A stretch of 59,668 nt of DNA from a virus. The notes below the pieces were generated by a model. It searched no databases and was not told the DNA's origin. It saw only the letters and a program-made list of their open reading frames with translations. The DNA is taken from IMG/VR virus record IMGVR_UViG_3300031862_000785, positions 1-59,668 of that record. One strand, written 5' to 3'. Shown in pieces: positions 6,515 through 15,855 of the stretch (position 1 is the stretch's first letter; each line of letters begins with the position of its first letter). The position numbers were made by a program, and so were the translations under genes.

Positions 6515-8649
6515 TCGGGTGTCCACTCCACGGTCCCGTGGTAGCCGTCCCAGTCGATGAAGAGGCCCCACAGCTTCGGGCCGGGGACTCGATGTGGCGC
6601 CGTCCACCAGGAGATGTCGGCGCCCGCGGTGGAGAGATCATCGCCGCCGCTCTCCACGTCGCCCTCATCCGCGTTGAAGATGTGGCAGTAGTCGTTGAAG
6701 CCGCCGCCATGCATTACCAGGACTTCCTGGTCTTCGTCCCAGGACAGCCGAGGCGGCTCCTCGCTGTAGGGCCAGCCGTCGCTCGCACGCACAGGGCTAC
6801 CCATGCTGACACCGTCGTCGCTCACGAAGAGAGGTGCGTAATACCACTCGTCAGGCGTGGGGTAGCCGCCCGATTCGAGGTAGCACAGGTGCGGCTCGCC
6901 TTCGTAAAGCAGGATGGTTCCCAGGCGGAAACTGCGGCCGCTCTCTGTGATCAGACTGACCTCGCTGCCCCATACACCGCCGGTCGTGCGCCGCCGCGCA
7001 GAGAGACCCCAGGAAGTGCTCTGGTAGACCGCGGCGGCCAATCCGCCGCCGAGCGCCACAACGCCGCAGCGGTCTCCGAGCCACGACCACGGATACCAGC
7101 CGAAGACCTTCTCCCACGTCACGCCGCTCGCCCAGGAGCGCGGCGCGTTCGAGTGGCCCACCGCCAGACAGCGATAGGACTGGTTCGTGGGACTGTTGGG
7201 CGGAGGCGCGCCGATGCCGTCGCCGGTGTCGTCGATCCACTCTTGGTCGTTCTGGTTGTTGTTGATCGTCCCGACCAGGCCATAGACGCCACCGTCGGCC
7301 TGGGTGCGGTAGATGCGGCGCGCGATGGTGCCTGGTGGCCCCTGGTCGATGTTCCAGACGCGGGTGCGCTTCGCCGGAAGAGTGTTCGTGGTCGGCGGCT
7401 GCGGCCCGCTGGATACCGGGCCGAACACCTCGATGTAGTCCGTGTTCCAGTCGGGCTGGGTATGGATCAGGTAGCATGGGCCTCCTGCGGAAGTCGCATA
7501 GTAGACCTTGCGCCCGCCGTTGCGCAGGGAGCGCGGAATCGCCATGCGGATGGAGCGGTTGTTGGTGGGCAGGTTATAGGCTCCATAGCTGCCTGGCGTG
7601 GTCTCGCCATCCCCTGAGCTGCTATCGCTCTTGTAGAAGGTCACCTTGAAGTAGTGGTAGCCAGCCTGGAATGTGCCCACGTTCGGATTGGAGAACTGAC
7701 TGGGCGCGCCGGAGAGAGCGGCCTGCGCGCGAGTCGTCACCTGCCGGTAGTAGCCGCATCCCAGCTCGCTGCTCGCCGACGGGTAAGCAAGAGCGTAGCG
7801 GTAGTTGCCAACCAGGAGATCATCGCCGTAGAGCAGATCCACCCACGGCATCTGCACAGTCACCTTTGGCGAAGTGACGAGCCAGAGATAGCCATCCGGG
7901 GCGATCTCCAGGCCGTTGTAGTCGGGCGTGTAGCCCGGGCCGAAGCCATCCACGTATGGCAGACCGAGATCAACCGGCGAGTCCAGGCTGAGCGCGCCGG
8001 TATCGGGGTTGATCGTGCCCTTCACGCCTTGGAGGGCGTTCGCGGTCTGCTGCCCCGCTTCCCAGAGAAACTGGCGGTGCCACCAGGCGAACAAACTGTC
8101 CTGATCGTCCACCAGCAGGCAGGGAGTTCTCCAGCCCGGGCCGCTGGTGCGATAGTAGGGATCGCCGATGTAGGGGAAGTCGATGTGCGCCTTGCTTGCC
8201 CAGCCGGACGGCGAGAGCAGGTTATCCTTGTCCCCGCGGTAGAAATGCAGGCGGAAGACATCGCCCAATGCTTCACACACCGCAGTCCACGCGTGCCCCT
8301 TGCTGTCGACGGCGCAGCAGGGAGCGGAGTTGTCATACTGACCGTTGTCGAAGCTGGCGGTGATGACGCGGCCCCACGCGCCTGTCCAAGTCGGCAGAGA
8401 TCTCCCCGACGGAAGAACCAATGGTGGCCGCGGCCGTACGTTGCGAGCAGTCACCAGCGTGCCCCGATCAAGCCGCAGCCAGGGAACGCGCTCGCCAACC
8501 GCGGGCGCGGCATTGCCCGCCACGAGCACCCGCTCCTGGCGATTCTCCAGGCGCACCTCGCTTGGGCCGAGCGCCTGCGCAACCTTGCCCCAGCCGCAGG
8601 TTCGGTGAGCGGAAAGGATGCGCTGCACTATCGAGGACAGGCGGCTCAC
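6511..8649 (-). CDS. Large tail fibre or receptor-binding protein
   Basis: A 712-residue protein. GTG 8649 overlaps the hub-gene stop (GTGA) and is preceded by GGAGGGATTC; upstream starts at 8664 and 8688 lack this support. It begins with an amphipathic helix. It then shows repeated Trp/Tyr-rich segments with DSKGHAWTAV-, DDQDSLFAWW- and EDQEVLVMHGG-type turns, suggestive of a beta-propeller or sialidase-like fold. Two Fn3-like modules lie in the middle (AGYHYFKVTFYKSD, GTIARRIYRTQADGG). The second resembles a module in the 236-residue protein coded at 10526-11236. Probable host-contact protein. Confidence 0.7.
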   Translation of the reverse strand: MSRLSSIVQRILSAHRTCGWGKVAQALGPSEVRLENRQERVLVAGNAAPAVGERVPWLRLDRGTLVTARNVRPRPPLVLPSGRSLPTWTGAWGRVITASFDNGQYDNSAPCCAVDSKGHAWTAVCEALGDVFRLHFYRGDKDNLLSPSGWASKAHIDFPYIGDPYYRTSGPGWRTPCLLVDDQDSLFAWWHRQFLWEAGQQTANALQGVKGTINPDTGALSLDSPVDLGLPYVDGFGPGYTPDYNGLEIAPDGYLWLVTSPKVTVQMPWVDLLYGDDLLVGNYRYALAYPSASSELGCGYYRQVTTRAQAALSGAPSQFSNPNVGTFQAGYHYFKVTFYKSDSSSGDGETTPGSYGAYNLPTNNRSIRMAIPRSLRNGGRKVYYATSAGGPCYLIHTQPDWNTDYIEVFGPVSSGPQPPTTNTLPAKRTRVWNIDQGPPGTIARRIYRTQADGGVYGLVGTINNNQNDQEWIDDTGDGIGAPPPNSPTNQSYRCLAVGHSNAPRSWASGVTWEKVFGWYPWSWLGDRCGVVALGGGLAAAVYQSTSWGLSARRRTTGGVWGSEVSLITESGRSFRLGTILLYEGEPHLCYLESGGYPTPDEWYYAPLFVSDDGVSMGSPVRASDGWPYSEEPPRLSWDEDQEVLVMHGGGFNDYCHIFNADEGDVESGGDDLSTAGADISWWTAPHRVPGPKLWGLFIDWDGYHGTVEWTPE

Positions 8650-10274
8650 GAATCCCTCCAACATTCGAAATCCACGTCGTGCGCCCACACGCCCGCGCCC
8701 TCGTCGTAGTGGGTGCGAATCCCCGTGATGATCGCGTCTGCCAAGTCAGGGCAGTCGCCGGGCAGATTGGTGAGGGCGACCTTCTGGCCTTTGCGGTAAG
8801 AGAACGGCCGGGGCCAGAACAGGCTCACCGTGTAAAGCCACTTACCGCTCTCGGCGGCCAGGTCATCGGCGATAGCCTGGCAGATCGTGCCGCCAACCAG
8901 GTTCTCGTTGCGATAGACCTTCGGGATGCTGCCTCCGCCGTCGGCAGTGCCCTGATACTGCGCGGTGTGCTCGGTCTTCTTCAGGTCGCCCGGCGCGCTC
9001 TTGTCGGGCTTCTCGTCCCACTTGCCCTCGGGGTCAGGAGCCTGGCGCACGCTGGACTGCAGCACGCCCGGCGACTGCTCCCATTTCGGGAAGCCCTTCT
9101 TCACCGTCTCGGTACCGTCGGCGGCGACCTTGAACTCCGTGGTGACGGTGCGCACGTCGGTGGGAGTGATCTGCTCGAAGCGGGTGACCACATGGCTGGT
9201 CTTTTTCAGCGTGCCGTCGTCCTGATACTCACTGGTGCGTTCGTCTCGCAGCACCAGCCGCCACTGGCCGTCATAGCCGAACGAGATCTCCTTGCGGCCC
9301 CGCTTCGGCGTCGCTTTGTGTAGGTCGCGCTCCTCCAGCACCTCGCTCTTCTTCAGCACCCGCCCCAGCCAGTGGCCCTCGGCGTCTGTCACGTCCTCAT
9401 AGGTGAGGTCTTCGGTCTCCCTGGTGATCACGACGAACTCGCCGTTGCCCTGGACAATGCCGGTCTCCACTACTCGGTGAGTAGGCGATTCCTCCGTAAT
9501 GCGAACGCTCGCCTGCGGCTCGCCCTCCCCGGTCTCGCCGGAGCCGGCCTTCGATTCCTTCGTCTCATGCTCGTAGGTGGTGAGATAGACGTAGGTGGCC
9601 CCGTAGACCGTGACCTGGCCCACCGCCGGCTGCCGGGCGCGGCGGATGCTCCTAACCTGGCCCAGGGAGCAGTCAATCGTGCCGGCGTTGGGGCCATTGC
9701 CGCGCCGTCGCACCACGAGGTTCTCTCCGTCAACGTAGGCGTCGGCGTAGTAGCGCTGGTTGGCGCGCAGCGGCTCCAGCAGGCGGCTGATGGCCTGGCT
9801 TGCTGACTCCTCGGGCTGGAGCGTGAATGAGGTGAGCGTGTAGTTCGGCGCGTCCCAGATCAGCCACAGCCCCACCAGCTGGGCGATGGTCTTCGCCAAG
9901 CTGCGCGCTGATGGGTACGCGAACTCCTTCGGCTCATCATCGGGCCAGGTGCCGAAGCCATATCCCTCCTGCGCCCGCTCCTCGATCAGCAGCGCCGCTT
10001 TGTCCCGCCCGTGAATCCGCGCCCGCCAAGAGGATTCGGTTGCCTCCAGCGCGCACTCGTCCACGCGGAAGAGGCCGTAGTCGAGCAGCCCGGAGCCGTT
10101 CAGCCCCAGGCGCACGCGGATCAGGTCGCCCTGGTCGAGGGTGCGCCAGGCCTGCGCGACAGGCGAAGCCGGCGCGGCGGAGTCCTCCTCGACCAGGGAG
10201 AGGTCGAGCGAATCCGCGAGGTTCCCCAGGCGGGAGTCGATCTCACAGGTTATCGGTTTGACAGTGATCGCCAT
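8646..10274 (-). CDS. Tail hub / distal tail protein
   Basis: A 542-residue protein. The N-terminal 150 residues have the strand order of baseplate or tail hub proteins (GDLIRVRLGLNGSGLLDYGLFRVDE, with IHGRDKAALLIEE). The centre contains LEPLRANQRYYADAYVDG, as in hub domains that wrap the tail tube. The C-terminus returns to hub-like beta structure (PFSYRKGQKVALTNL, ADAIITGIRTHYD). It is placed between small tail proteins and the large fibre gene, as expected for the protein that closes the tail tube. Similar to gpD/gp27-like hub proteins by layout, not by close sequence. Confidence 0.65.
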   Translation of the reverse strand: MAITVKPITCEIDSRLGNLADSLDLSLVEEDSAAPASPVAQAWRTLDQGDLIRVRLGLNGSGLLDYGLFRVDECALEATESSWRARIHGRDKAALLIEERAQEGYGFGTWPDDEPKEFAYPSARSLAKTIAQLVGLWLIWDAPNYTLTSFTLQPEESASQAISRLLEPLRANQRYYADAYVDGENLVVRRRGNGPNAGTIDCSLGQVRSIRRARQPAVGQVTVYGATYVYLTTYEHETKESKAGSGETGEGEPQASVRITEESPTHRVVETGIVQGNGEFVVITRETEDLTYEDVTDAEGHWLGRVLKKSEVLEERDLHKATPKRGRKEISFGYDGQWRLVLRDERTSEYQDDGTLKKTSHVVTRFEQITPTDVRTVTTEFKVAADGTETVKKGFPKWEQSPGVLQSSVRQAPDPEGKWDEKPDKSAPGDLKKTEHTAQYQGTADGGGSIPKVYRNENLVGGTICQAIADDLAAESGKWLYTVSLFWPRPFSYRKGQKVALTNLPGDCPDLADAIITGIRTHYDEGAGVWAHDVDFECWRDS

Positions 10275-10283
10275 TCGTGTCGC

Positions 10284-10529
10284 CTATAAGAAGGTCACCT
10301 CGGCGGTCGGCGCGAGCACCTTCGCCTGCGCTTCGGCTTCAAAGTTCTGGTTCACGACGTTCGCCAGCAGCAGGACGCTGTCAGTCAGCAGCGGCATCAC
10401 ATGCGCTTCCAGCGCCACTGAGTCAGTAATCCGGTCGTTGAACACCTCCATATCCAGTCGCACCTGGTCGGTGAGGCGAGGGATGACTGAGGCCACCAGT
10501 TCGAGTTGGTCGGTCAATCCAGGCATCAC
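10284..10529 (-). CDS. Short protein of four LTD repeats
   Basis: An 81-residue protein whose ATG overlaps the stop of the upstream tail gene (ATGA). Residues about 4-60 are four tandem 14-15-residue repeats starting LTDQLEL, LTDQVRLD, ITDSVALE and LTDSVLLL. The repeats have alternating hydrophobic residues, compatible with a beta-helix-like or elongated structure. It sits between two tail genes, so it is likely a minor tail component. No known family recognised. Confidence 0.65.
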   Translation of the reverse strand: MMPGLTDQLELVASVIPRLTDQVRLDMEVFNDRITDSVALEAHVMPLLTDSVLLLANVVNQNFEAEAQAKVLAPTAEVTFL

Positions 10530-11236
10530 GCTTCCTCAAACTGCACATAGGCCCGTCGCGGATTGCCTACCTGGGTCGTCCCGCCAGGCACGTTGTAGCG
10601 CATCCAGCACGGGGCGTAGTCGCCCACCGCCATGTTGCCGATGGTGATGTTGGCGGTTCCCCAAGTGCCCGGCGAGCCAGAGGTGTTGAGCGTCGGAGCA
10701 TTCGCCCCCAGACTCGCATCGGGAATCTGGTCGAGATAAGAGGTCGTGCTGTTGTCGTTGATGGTGGTGACCAGTTTCTTCTGCCCGCCGCCGACCGCGC
10801 TGCGATAGATTTTCCGCGCTGTCGTGCCGCTCGGCCCAATAGGGATGTTGCTGAGCTGCACGCGCTGGTTACCGGAACTGGTCGTGATCTCCGCCTGCGT
10901 CCCTGGCGTCGTCCCGCCGTTGGCGGTTACGAAGGTGATGCCGTACTGGTAGAGGCCGATGCCGAGTTCCGTTCCGGCCGCCAGCGTCAGCGTCGGCGCG
11001 CCGGGAGGACTCAGGGGCGCGTCCTGGGCGATCTGGAGGAAATTCAGGCCGTCATTCGCCCCGCTCTGCACGCGCCGGAAGCGGCAGTTCTGCAGGGCCT
11101 CGGAAGCCGTGGACGTGTTCTTCCACCAGACGCGGCGCGGCGTGGTCTGCGCGCCGTCGAGGACGCTCCCCTCGTCATAGGAGCTCTGGGCGGGGGTTAC
11201 CCCGTCGCTCTCGTACTTCGTGACCTGCTTTGCCAT
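10526..11236 (-). CDS. Tail structural protein with Fn3-like module
   Basis: A 236-residue protein. The N-terminal 60 residues look like a small beta domain. Residues about 85-175 form an Fn3-like module: ELGIGLYQYGITFVTANGGT, then ARKIYRSAVGGG and TTINDNSTTSYLDQ. A related module is found in the large fibre protein (ARRIYRTQADGG, GTINNNQNDQEWIDD). The C-terminal portion (ANITIGNMAVGDYAPCWMRY) is another beta domain. Likely a tail tip component. Confidence 0.65.
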   Translation of the reverse strand: MAKQVTKYESDGVTPAQSSYDEGSVLDGAQTTPRRVWWKNTSTASEALQNCRFRRVQSGANDGLNFLQIAQDAPLSPPGAPTLTLAAGTELGIGLYQYGITFVTANGGTTPGTQAEITTSSGNQRVQLSNIPIGPSGTTARKIYRSAVGGGQKKLVTTINDNSTTSYLDQIPDASLGANAPTLNTSGSPGTWGTANITIGNMAVGDYAPCWMRYNVPGGTTQVGNPRRAYVQFEEA

Positions 11237-11265
11237 CGTCTCCCTCTCTCACATTGCCCGCGTTT

Positions 11266-11291
11266 CGCCGCACGTTGCCCTGTGTGCGGCG
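11266..11291 (-). other. Hairpin between two tail genes
   Basis: Perfect 8-bp arms CGCCGCAC (11266-11273) and GTGCGGCG (11284-11291) with a 10-base loop, in the gap upstream of the gene starting at 11236. No T-tract follows, so it may be an mRNA processing or stability element rather than a terminator. Confidence 0.5.
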
Positions 11292-11300
11292 GTTCGCCCG

Positions 11301-11675
11301 TCAGGCGACCACCTGCACCACATCCAGCAGCATCTCACCCCGGTACGCGTCGTGGCCCCGGATGCGCTCCGGACTCAGCGCGCGGAAGAAGACTCGATAC
11401 TCGTGTCCCTTGTGATCGACCCACTTCCAGACCTGAGCAGTCACTGCGAACTTGGCCTTGAGCGCGTCCAACGTCACTTGCGTCATCCAGTCCGTCCGCA
11501 GCCTGATTTGCCGGTCAACATCCTTGGCCCCGAAGTCCTGCCACACGCGGCTGCCGCCGAAGGTGGCATGCGATGAGGCCCGCCGCTCTGTGGGCCCGTC
11601 GTCATAGGAGACCGGGTCCTCGTCCAGGTAGGTCTTCTCGGTGTCATCAGGCTTGCTCATGTAGCAGGCAGCCAC
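11301..11675 (-). CDS. Tail protein of unknown function
   Basis: A 124-residue protein starting at GTG 11675 (AGGGA seven bases upstream); an ATG at 11660 has no ribosome binding site. It is acidic at the N-terminus (DDTEKTYLDEDPVSYDDG). The rest has alternating strands and a C-terminal YRGEMLLDVVQVV strand. It follows the tape measure gene by three bases, the usual site of a distal tail protein, but it is shorter than typical Dit proteins. No family motif recognised. Confidence 0.65.
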   Translation of the reverse strand: MAACYMSKPDDTEKTYLDEDPVSYDDGPTERRASSHATFGGSRVWQDFGAKDVDRQIRLRTDWMTQVTLDALKAKFAVTAQVWKWVDHKGHEYRVFFRALSPERIRGHDAYRGEMLLDVVQVVA

Positions 11676-11678
11676 TGG

Positions 11679-14600
11679 TCAGTCCCTGGCGTAGGTGTGT
11701 TCGCGTTCCAGCATCTCGGCGAGCTGGTCGGCGATGCGGCTGATGTCCGTCCCCGCAGTGACCTGCCGACCGCCGATGTAGAAGTTGTAGGTGCGCGCCG
11801 CCGCAGGCGTAGGCCCTGCAGCCGCTGCTGCGCCTGCAAGCGCGGGCTGGAGTCTCACGGAGGCGAGCGCCTGCAGCCGCTGCTGGAGGGCGTCGAAGAC
11901 CTGCTGGGCGACCTGCACGATCTGCCCGCCGGTCTGGGAGAGCTGCTCGCGCAGGGTCTTCTGCTCAGTCTCGATCTGCTTGAGGGTCTCCGCGTGCTGG
12001 CGTTGACGCTCCTCGAAGGCGGCTCTGTCCTGCGCCGCCAGTTCCTCCTTCGCGCGCTTCATCTCGGAGAAGGTTGATTCGAGGGCCGCGGTCGCCGCAG
12101 GCTCGGGCATTTCCCCGGCCTGCGCCATCTCCAGGATCAGTTGGCGCTCGCGCTCCAGAGAGTCCAGTCGCTCCTGCGCGCTGAGCTGCTCTTGGGCGCG
12201 TCGCTGCTGCAGCGCGGCAAGCTCGTCGGCCGCGATGCGAGCCATTGTCTCCTGGTCTTCCTCGCCCGTGATGCGCGCGAGATCACGTCGGTGCTGGAAG
12301 CTCAGGTCAATCAGGGAGAGTTCGTATTCGTGCAGGCGGCGGCGCTGCTCCAGTTCCTCCTGCGACCACTGCTTGCGCGCATCGGCGAGCTTCTTTTCGT
12401 CCGCCGTCAACTCGCGCTGGATGCGCTGGCGCTCGGAGAAGATGGTCTGCGCCAGGCGCAGTTCTTCTTGTTGGAAGAGTCGGCTCTGCCCGGCCTCGGC
12501 CCGGGCCGCGTTTACCTGGCGAATGAGTTCGAGAACGCGGGAGAGCTGCGCGAGATACTCACCAGTCTGCAGGCGGTCGGCCTGACGCATCCCCTCAAGC
12601 GCAGCGATCCACGAAGAGACGATCTGGTCGGCGCTCTGCTCGAAGATGCGAGCGCGCTCCTCGGCCTCCTGCTTCGCGAGTTCAGCCGTCTTGGCAGCCA
12701 GGAACTGCCGCCGGGCGATCTCCGCCTTCGCCGCGTCCTCGCCTGCGGCGATCAGTTGGCTCTTGATCGCCTGGGCTTCGGACTCGATTTGCTGAAGGCG
12801 AACGCGGTGGATGCGCTCCCTGGCTCCGGCAATCTGGTCTTCATGGCCGATCAGCGCCTCGACCAGCTTCTGCTCGGCCTGGAGAACGATGTCCTTGCGC
12901 TCTCGCTCGTAAGCGGCAATGGCCGCGAGCCGGTATTGCCTGGCCGCTTCCTCTGCCTCCTCGCCTCGACCCGCGGCCAGGTACTTCTCCTTGACCGCCT
13001 GGGCTTCGAGTTCGATCTGGCGCATCCGCGCCTCGTGGTTGCGGCTCTGGAGTTCCAGCAGCTTGATCTCGGCTTCCTGGATGTCCTTGCTGGCCTCTCG
13101 CTCTGCCGCAGCCCGGGCCGCTGCCGCCCACCGCGCCGCCTGCGCCCTCGCTTCCTCGGGCTTCATCCCGGCCTCGGCCAGGTCTTTCTCCAGCGTCTGC
13201 GCCTCCTCGGCGATCTGCTTCATGCGCGCCGCGTGCGCCTCGCCGCGGAAACGCGCCAGTTCCTGCTCGATCTGCTTGAGCTTGGCGGTGCGGGCTTCCT
13301 GGCTTTGCTGGGCCTTCTCTGCTCCCTCGACCTTCTGCTTGTACTGGTTCATCTGCGCGAGGAAGCGATCCATGTCCTGGGTGCGATAGCCCGCCCACTC
13401 CATCATCCGGCTCCAGAAAGAAGGCGTATTGATCTCCTCCAGCCGCACCTTGACCTTGAAGGCGCGCCTGTCCAGATCGAGCAGCGTCTGGGAGAACTCC
13501 TTGCCCATGCGATCGGCCTCGGAGAACTGGCGGTAGAGCAGAGTCAGGCCGACGGTGATCGCGGCGAATCCCAACGCCCCGCCCCGCAGGCTGGAAAGCA
13601 GGGCCGCGCCTGCAGCCTTCGCGCCGGCTGCCAGCTTGCCCAGCGACAGTCCGGTCAGGTTGATCTGCACGTTGGCGCTGGCCATGCTCGTCATCATCTG
13701 GCGCATCGCGCCGACCAGTCCGCCGGAGAGAACTACGGCCTCTTTCAGGTAGGCGTTGTAGAGGATGAAGGCGGCTGTGAGCGAGGCGAATCCGGCCGCC
13801 AGCAGCGCCACCACCGCGAGGATGGTGCGCAGAGGCGCGGGGATCGCCTCGGCCATCTGCACCACGGTCTTCAGCACCTCCGCCAGCGCCTTGAGCACGG
13901 GCAGGAAGGTCGACCCCACCTGCACCATGAAGGCTCTCATACCAGCCCAGGTCTTTGCCCATTGCACCTGGAAGGACTTGCTCTGCTCGGCGAAGGCGGC
14001 GGCCGACGCCCCGGTCGCCTGCGCCATTGCCTGCACGTCCTCGGAAAACTCCTTTCCTCCCTGCGAAGCAATGGCCAGCGCACCCCTCAGAGCGCGCACG
14101 TTCGGAAAGAGTTGAGCCATGGACTCGGTCGCCATTCCCGAGCGCTGCGCCACCAGGGCCATGACCTCCGCGTCGGAGGCCCCGGCCTTCTGCATCGCGT
14201 CCAGGTCATCCGCACCCAGCTTCAGCGCAGCGGCCATCTCCTGCACTACGCCGCCCAGCCCCTTGGCGGCGAGGTTGGTGGCGGTCAGCTGGATGCCGAG
14301 CTTGGTGGCGGCAGCCTTGGCCTGCTCCGACGGCGAGATGAACGACAACAACACCTGGTTCAAGGAGGTGACCGCCTCTGCTGGCACGACGCCGGCGCGG
14401 GTCATAGTGGCGATAGCCGCACCCACATCCTCAATGGGAACCTTCGCCTGCGCGGCGGTGGAGATCACGTCACCGATGTTCTGAGCGAGTTCCCCGAAAG
14501 TCAGGACACCCCGCTCCACCGTCTTGAAGAGCACGTCCGAGACTCTCCCAGCGTCATCCGCGCTAAGTCCATAAGCGTTGAGCACGGCGGTGATCGCTCG

Positions 14601-15023
14601 GCTGGCAGTGGCGGTGTCAGTGATCCCCGCAGTGGCAGCAATTGCAGAAGCCTCCAGCACCTTCAGGCCCTCCGCGCCGTTGAAACCGGAGGAGGCGATG
14701 TCGTAGAGGCCGCGAGCCAGGACTTCAGGAGCCTGCCCTACCTTGCCGGAGAGCGCGAGCACAGATTCCGACAACGCGCGGAAGGCGGGTTCGCTCTCCT
14801 TCAGGATGGAGTTGACATTGCGCATCTCGGCCTCGAACTCTGCCGAGGCCTTCACTGCCAGCGCCATGCCGCCGGCCACCGCCGCGCCGAAGCCGGCCAG
14901 CATCGCGCTGGCCCTCATGGTTGCGCCGCTGTATTGCTCCAGGAGGGAATTGGCCTTTCCCAGCCCCTCCCGGAAGTTGGTCATGTCCAACCGCAGTTGC
15001 GCGGTGATGGCTCCGACAGTCAT
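11679..15023 (-). CDS. Tape measure protein
   Basis: A 1114-residue protein, the largest in the window. The N-terminal 350 residues match the TP901/PhageMin tail tape measure domain (AMLAGFGAAVAGGMAL, FEAEMRNVNSILKE, LYDIASSGFNGAEG, LTFGELAQNIGDVI). Hydrophobic segments follow around residues 395-440. From about residue 540 to 1040 the protein is almost continuous charged coiled coil (EEINT, EKAQQSQEARTAKL, ARERIHRVRLQQIESEAQ). The length sets tail length; by the usual 1.5 Angstrom per residue rule this predicts a tail of roughly 150 nm or more. It overlaps the chaperone extension by four bases. Confidence 0.92.
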   Translation of the reverse strand: MTVGAITAQLRLDMTNFREGLGKANSLLEQYSGATMRASAMLAGFGAAVAGGMALAVKASAEFEAEMRNVNSILKESEPAFRALSESVLALSGKVGQAPEVLARGLYDIASSGFNGAEGLKVLEASAIAATAGITDTATASRAITAVLNAYGLSADDAGRVSDVLFKTVERGVLTFGELAQNIGDVISTAAQAKVPIEDVGAAIATMTRAGVVPAEAVTSLNQVLLSFISPSEQAKAAATKLGIQLTATNLAAKGLGGVVQEMAAALKLGADDLDAMQKAGASDAEVMALVAQRSGMATESMAQLFPNVRALRGALAIASQGGKEFSEDVQAMAQATGASAAAFAEQSKSFQVQWAKTWAGMRAFMVQVGSTFLPVLKALAEVLKTVVQMAEAIPAPLRTILAVVALLAAGFASLTAAFILYNAYLKEAVVLSGGLVGAMRQMMTSMASANVQINLTGLSLGKLAAGAKAAGAALLSSLRGGALGFAAITVGLTLLYRQFSEADRMGKEFSQTLLDLDRRAFKVKVRLEEINTPSFWSRMMEWAGYRTQDMDRFLAQMNQYKQKVEGAEKAQQSQEARTAKLKQIEQELARFRGEAHAARMKQIAEEAQTLEKDLAEAGMKPEEARAQAARWAAAARAAAEREASKDIQEAEIKLLELQSRNHEARMRQIELEAQAVKEKYLAAGRGEEAEEAARQYRLAAIAAYERERKDIVLQAEQKLVEALIGHEDQIAGARERIHRVRLQQIESEAQAIKSQLIAAGEDAAKAEIARRQFLAAKTAELAKQEAEERARIFEQSADQIVSSWIAALEGMRQADRLQTGEYLAQLSRVLELIRQVNAARAEAGQSRLFQQEELRLAQTIFSERQRIQRELTADEKKLADARKQWSQEELEQRRRLHEYELSLIDLSFQHRRDLARITGEEDQETMARIAADELAALQQRRAQEQLSAQERLDSLERERQLILEMAQAGEMPEPAATAALESTFSEMKRAKEELAAQDRAAFEERQRQHAETLKQIETEQKTLREQLSQTGGQIVQVAQQVFDALQQRLQALASVRLQPALAGAAAAAGPTPAAARTYNFYIGGRQVTAGTDISRIADQLAEMLEREHTYARD

Positions 15024-15786
15024 GCGCGCTTCTCCGCCTCCGCCCGAGCTACGGCGGACGAGTCTCGTCGCCGATCAGTCAGCCCCATTGATCGCGCCAG
15101 TTCTTCGGGCTCCGGTCGTCTCTCCACGCCCGCCTCCCTGCGCAGCCTGCGCACCGCAGAGCGCAGCGCCTGGAAAGCCTTCTTGCCTCCCTGCGAGGCG
15201 GCCGCCGCGATGTACGTCAACTCGGCCTCCTCGGCCAGCCGCAAGGCTCGTCTGCGGCGAATGCAGTCGGCCCACACCAACGCCTGCGCCGGGGTCACGT
15301 GCCAGAGGATGTACTCGTGCGTCCATCCATACTCGCTCTGCAGCAGATCGAACGCGCCCGCCCAGCCCAGACTTACGGAATCGCCGTCGTCTTCGCGAGC
15401 TGGAGGGCGCGCCCCACGTTTTTTCGGATGTCCGGAAGCTGATTGACCTCCAGCGCGGCGGCAATGATCTGGGCCGCCTGCGCCAGGGTCAGGTGCTCGT
15501 CAAGGTAGGACTCCTCGACCCCGAAGAGCCGCTGGAAGAGTCGCCCGACGGCCTCGCCCAGGATCGGGAAGATCGCCTCCAGGTGCTCGTCGGGTTTGGC
15601 GAGATCAATCTCTGGATGCTCTCGCGCCACCCGCTGCGCTATCGCGCCCAGATCGGCGGCAATGCGCTTGAAGTCGCCGATCACCAGGGGACGCACCACG
15701 ATCTCGCGCTCGCCCACCTGGAAGCGGCGCACCTGGGGCATTACGACTTCATCTGGCGTCGGTGGCTTGATGTCTGTGTCTGTCAT
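15020..15786 (-). CDS. Tail assembly chaperone, frameshifted form (gpGT-like)
   Basis: A predicted fusion of about 255 residues made by a -1 ribosomal shift at 15424-15418. After the shift the frame reads RGARPPAREDDGDSVSLGW and continues through FDLLQSEYGWTHEYILW into TPAQALVWADCIRRRR, stopping at 15020. There is no stop in between. This extension resembles the T domain of gpGT chaperones and sits directly before the tape measure gene, which such chaperones coat during tail assembly. Initiation at the GTG at 15298 would yield only a 92-residue fragment lacking the conserved lead-in. Confidence 0.8.
15373..15786 (-). CDS. Tail assembly chaperone, short form (gpG-like)
   Basis: A 137-residue protein from ATG 15786 (GGAGG about ten bases upstream). 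It contains PQVRRFQVGEREIVVRPL and FKRIAADLGAIAQRVA, then an alpha-helical C-terminal half (LTLAQAAQIIAAALEVNQL), typical of phage tail chaperones coded between the tail tube and tape measure genes. A slippery A AAA AAC lies at codons 121-123, giving the longer product. The 0-frame stop is TAA at 15373. Confidence 0.8.
   Translation of the reverse strand: MTDTDIKPPTPDEVVMPQVRRFQVGEREIVVRPLVIGDFKRIAADLGAIAQRVAREHPEIDLAKPDEHLEAIFPILGEAVGRLFQRLFGVEESYLDEHLTLAQAAQIIAAALEVNQLPDIRKNVGRALQLAKTTAIP
15418..15424 (-). promoter_or_regulatory. Programmed -1 frameshift site A AAA AAC
   Basis: Read in the gpG frame the sequence is CGA AAA AAC GTG, so the heptamer A AAA AAC is correctly phased for simultaneous slippage. 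The downstream overlapping frame is exactly -1, stays open across the gpG stop, and codes a gpGT-like extension. A GC-rich region follows, but I did not resolve a stimulatory structure. Confidence 0.85.
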
Positions 15787-15855
15787 GCTCTTCGTTGCCT
15801 CCGCAGGTCTATGACCGGGGACAGCCAGGCGATGCTGCGAGCCGCCTGTCGTAGA

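Noticed and set aside
12141-15446. Very long plus-strand open frame opposite the tape measure gene
   Set aside because: It is the complement of a GC-rich coding sequence, has no recognisable domain, and the minus-strand gene is clearly a tape measure protein.
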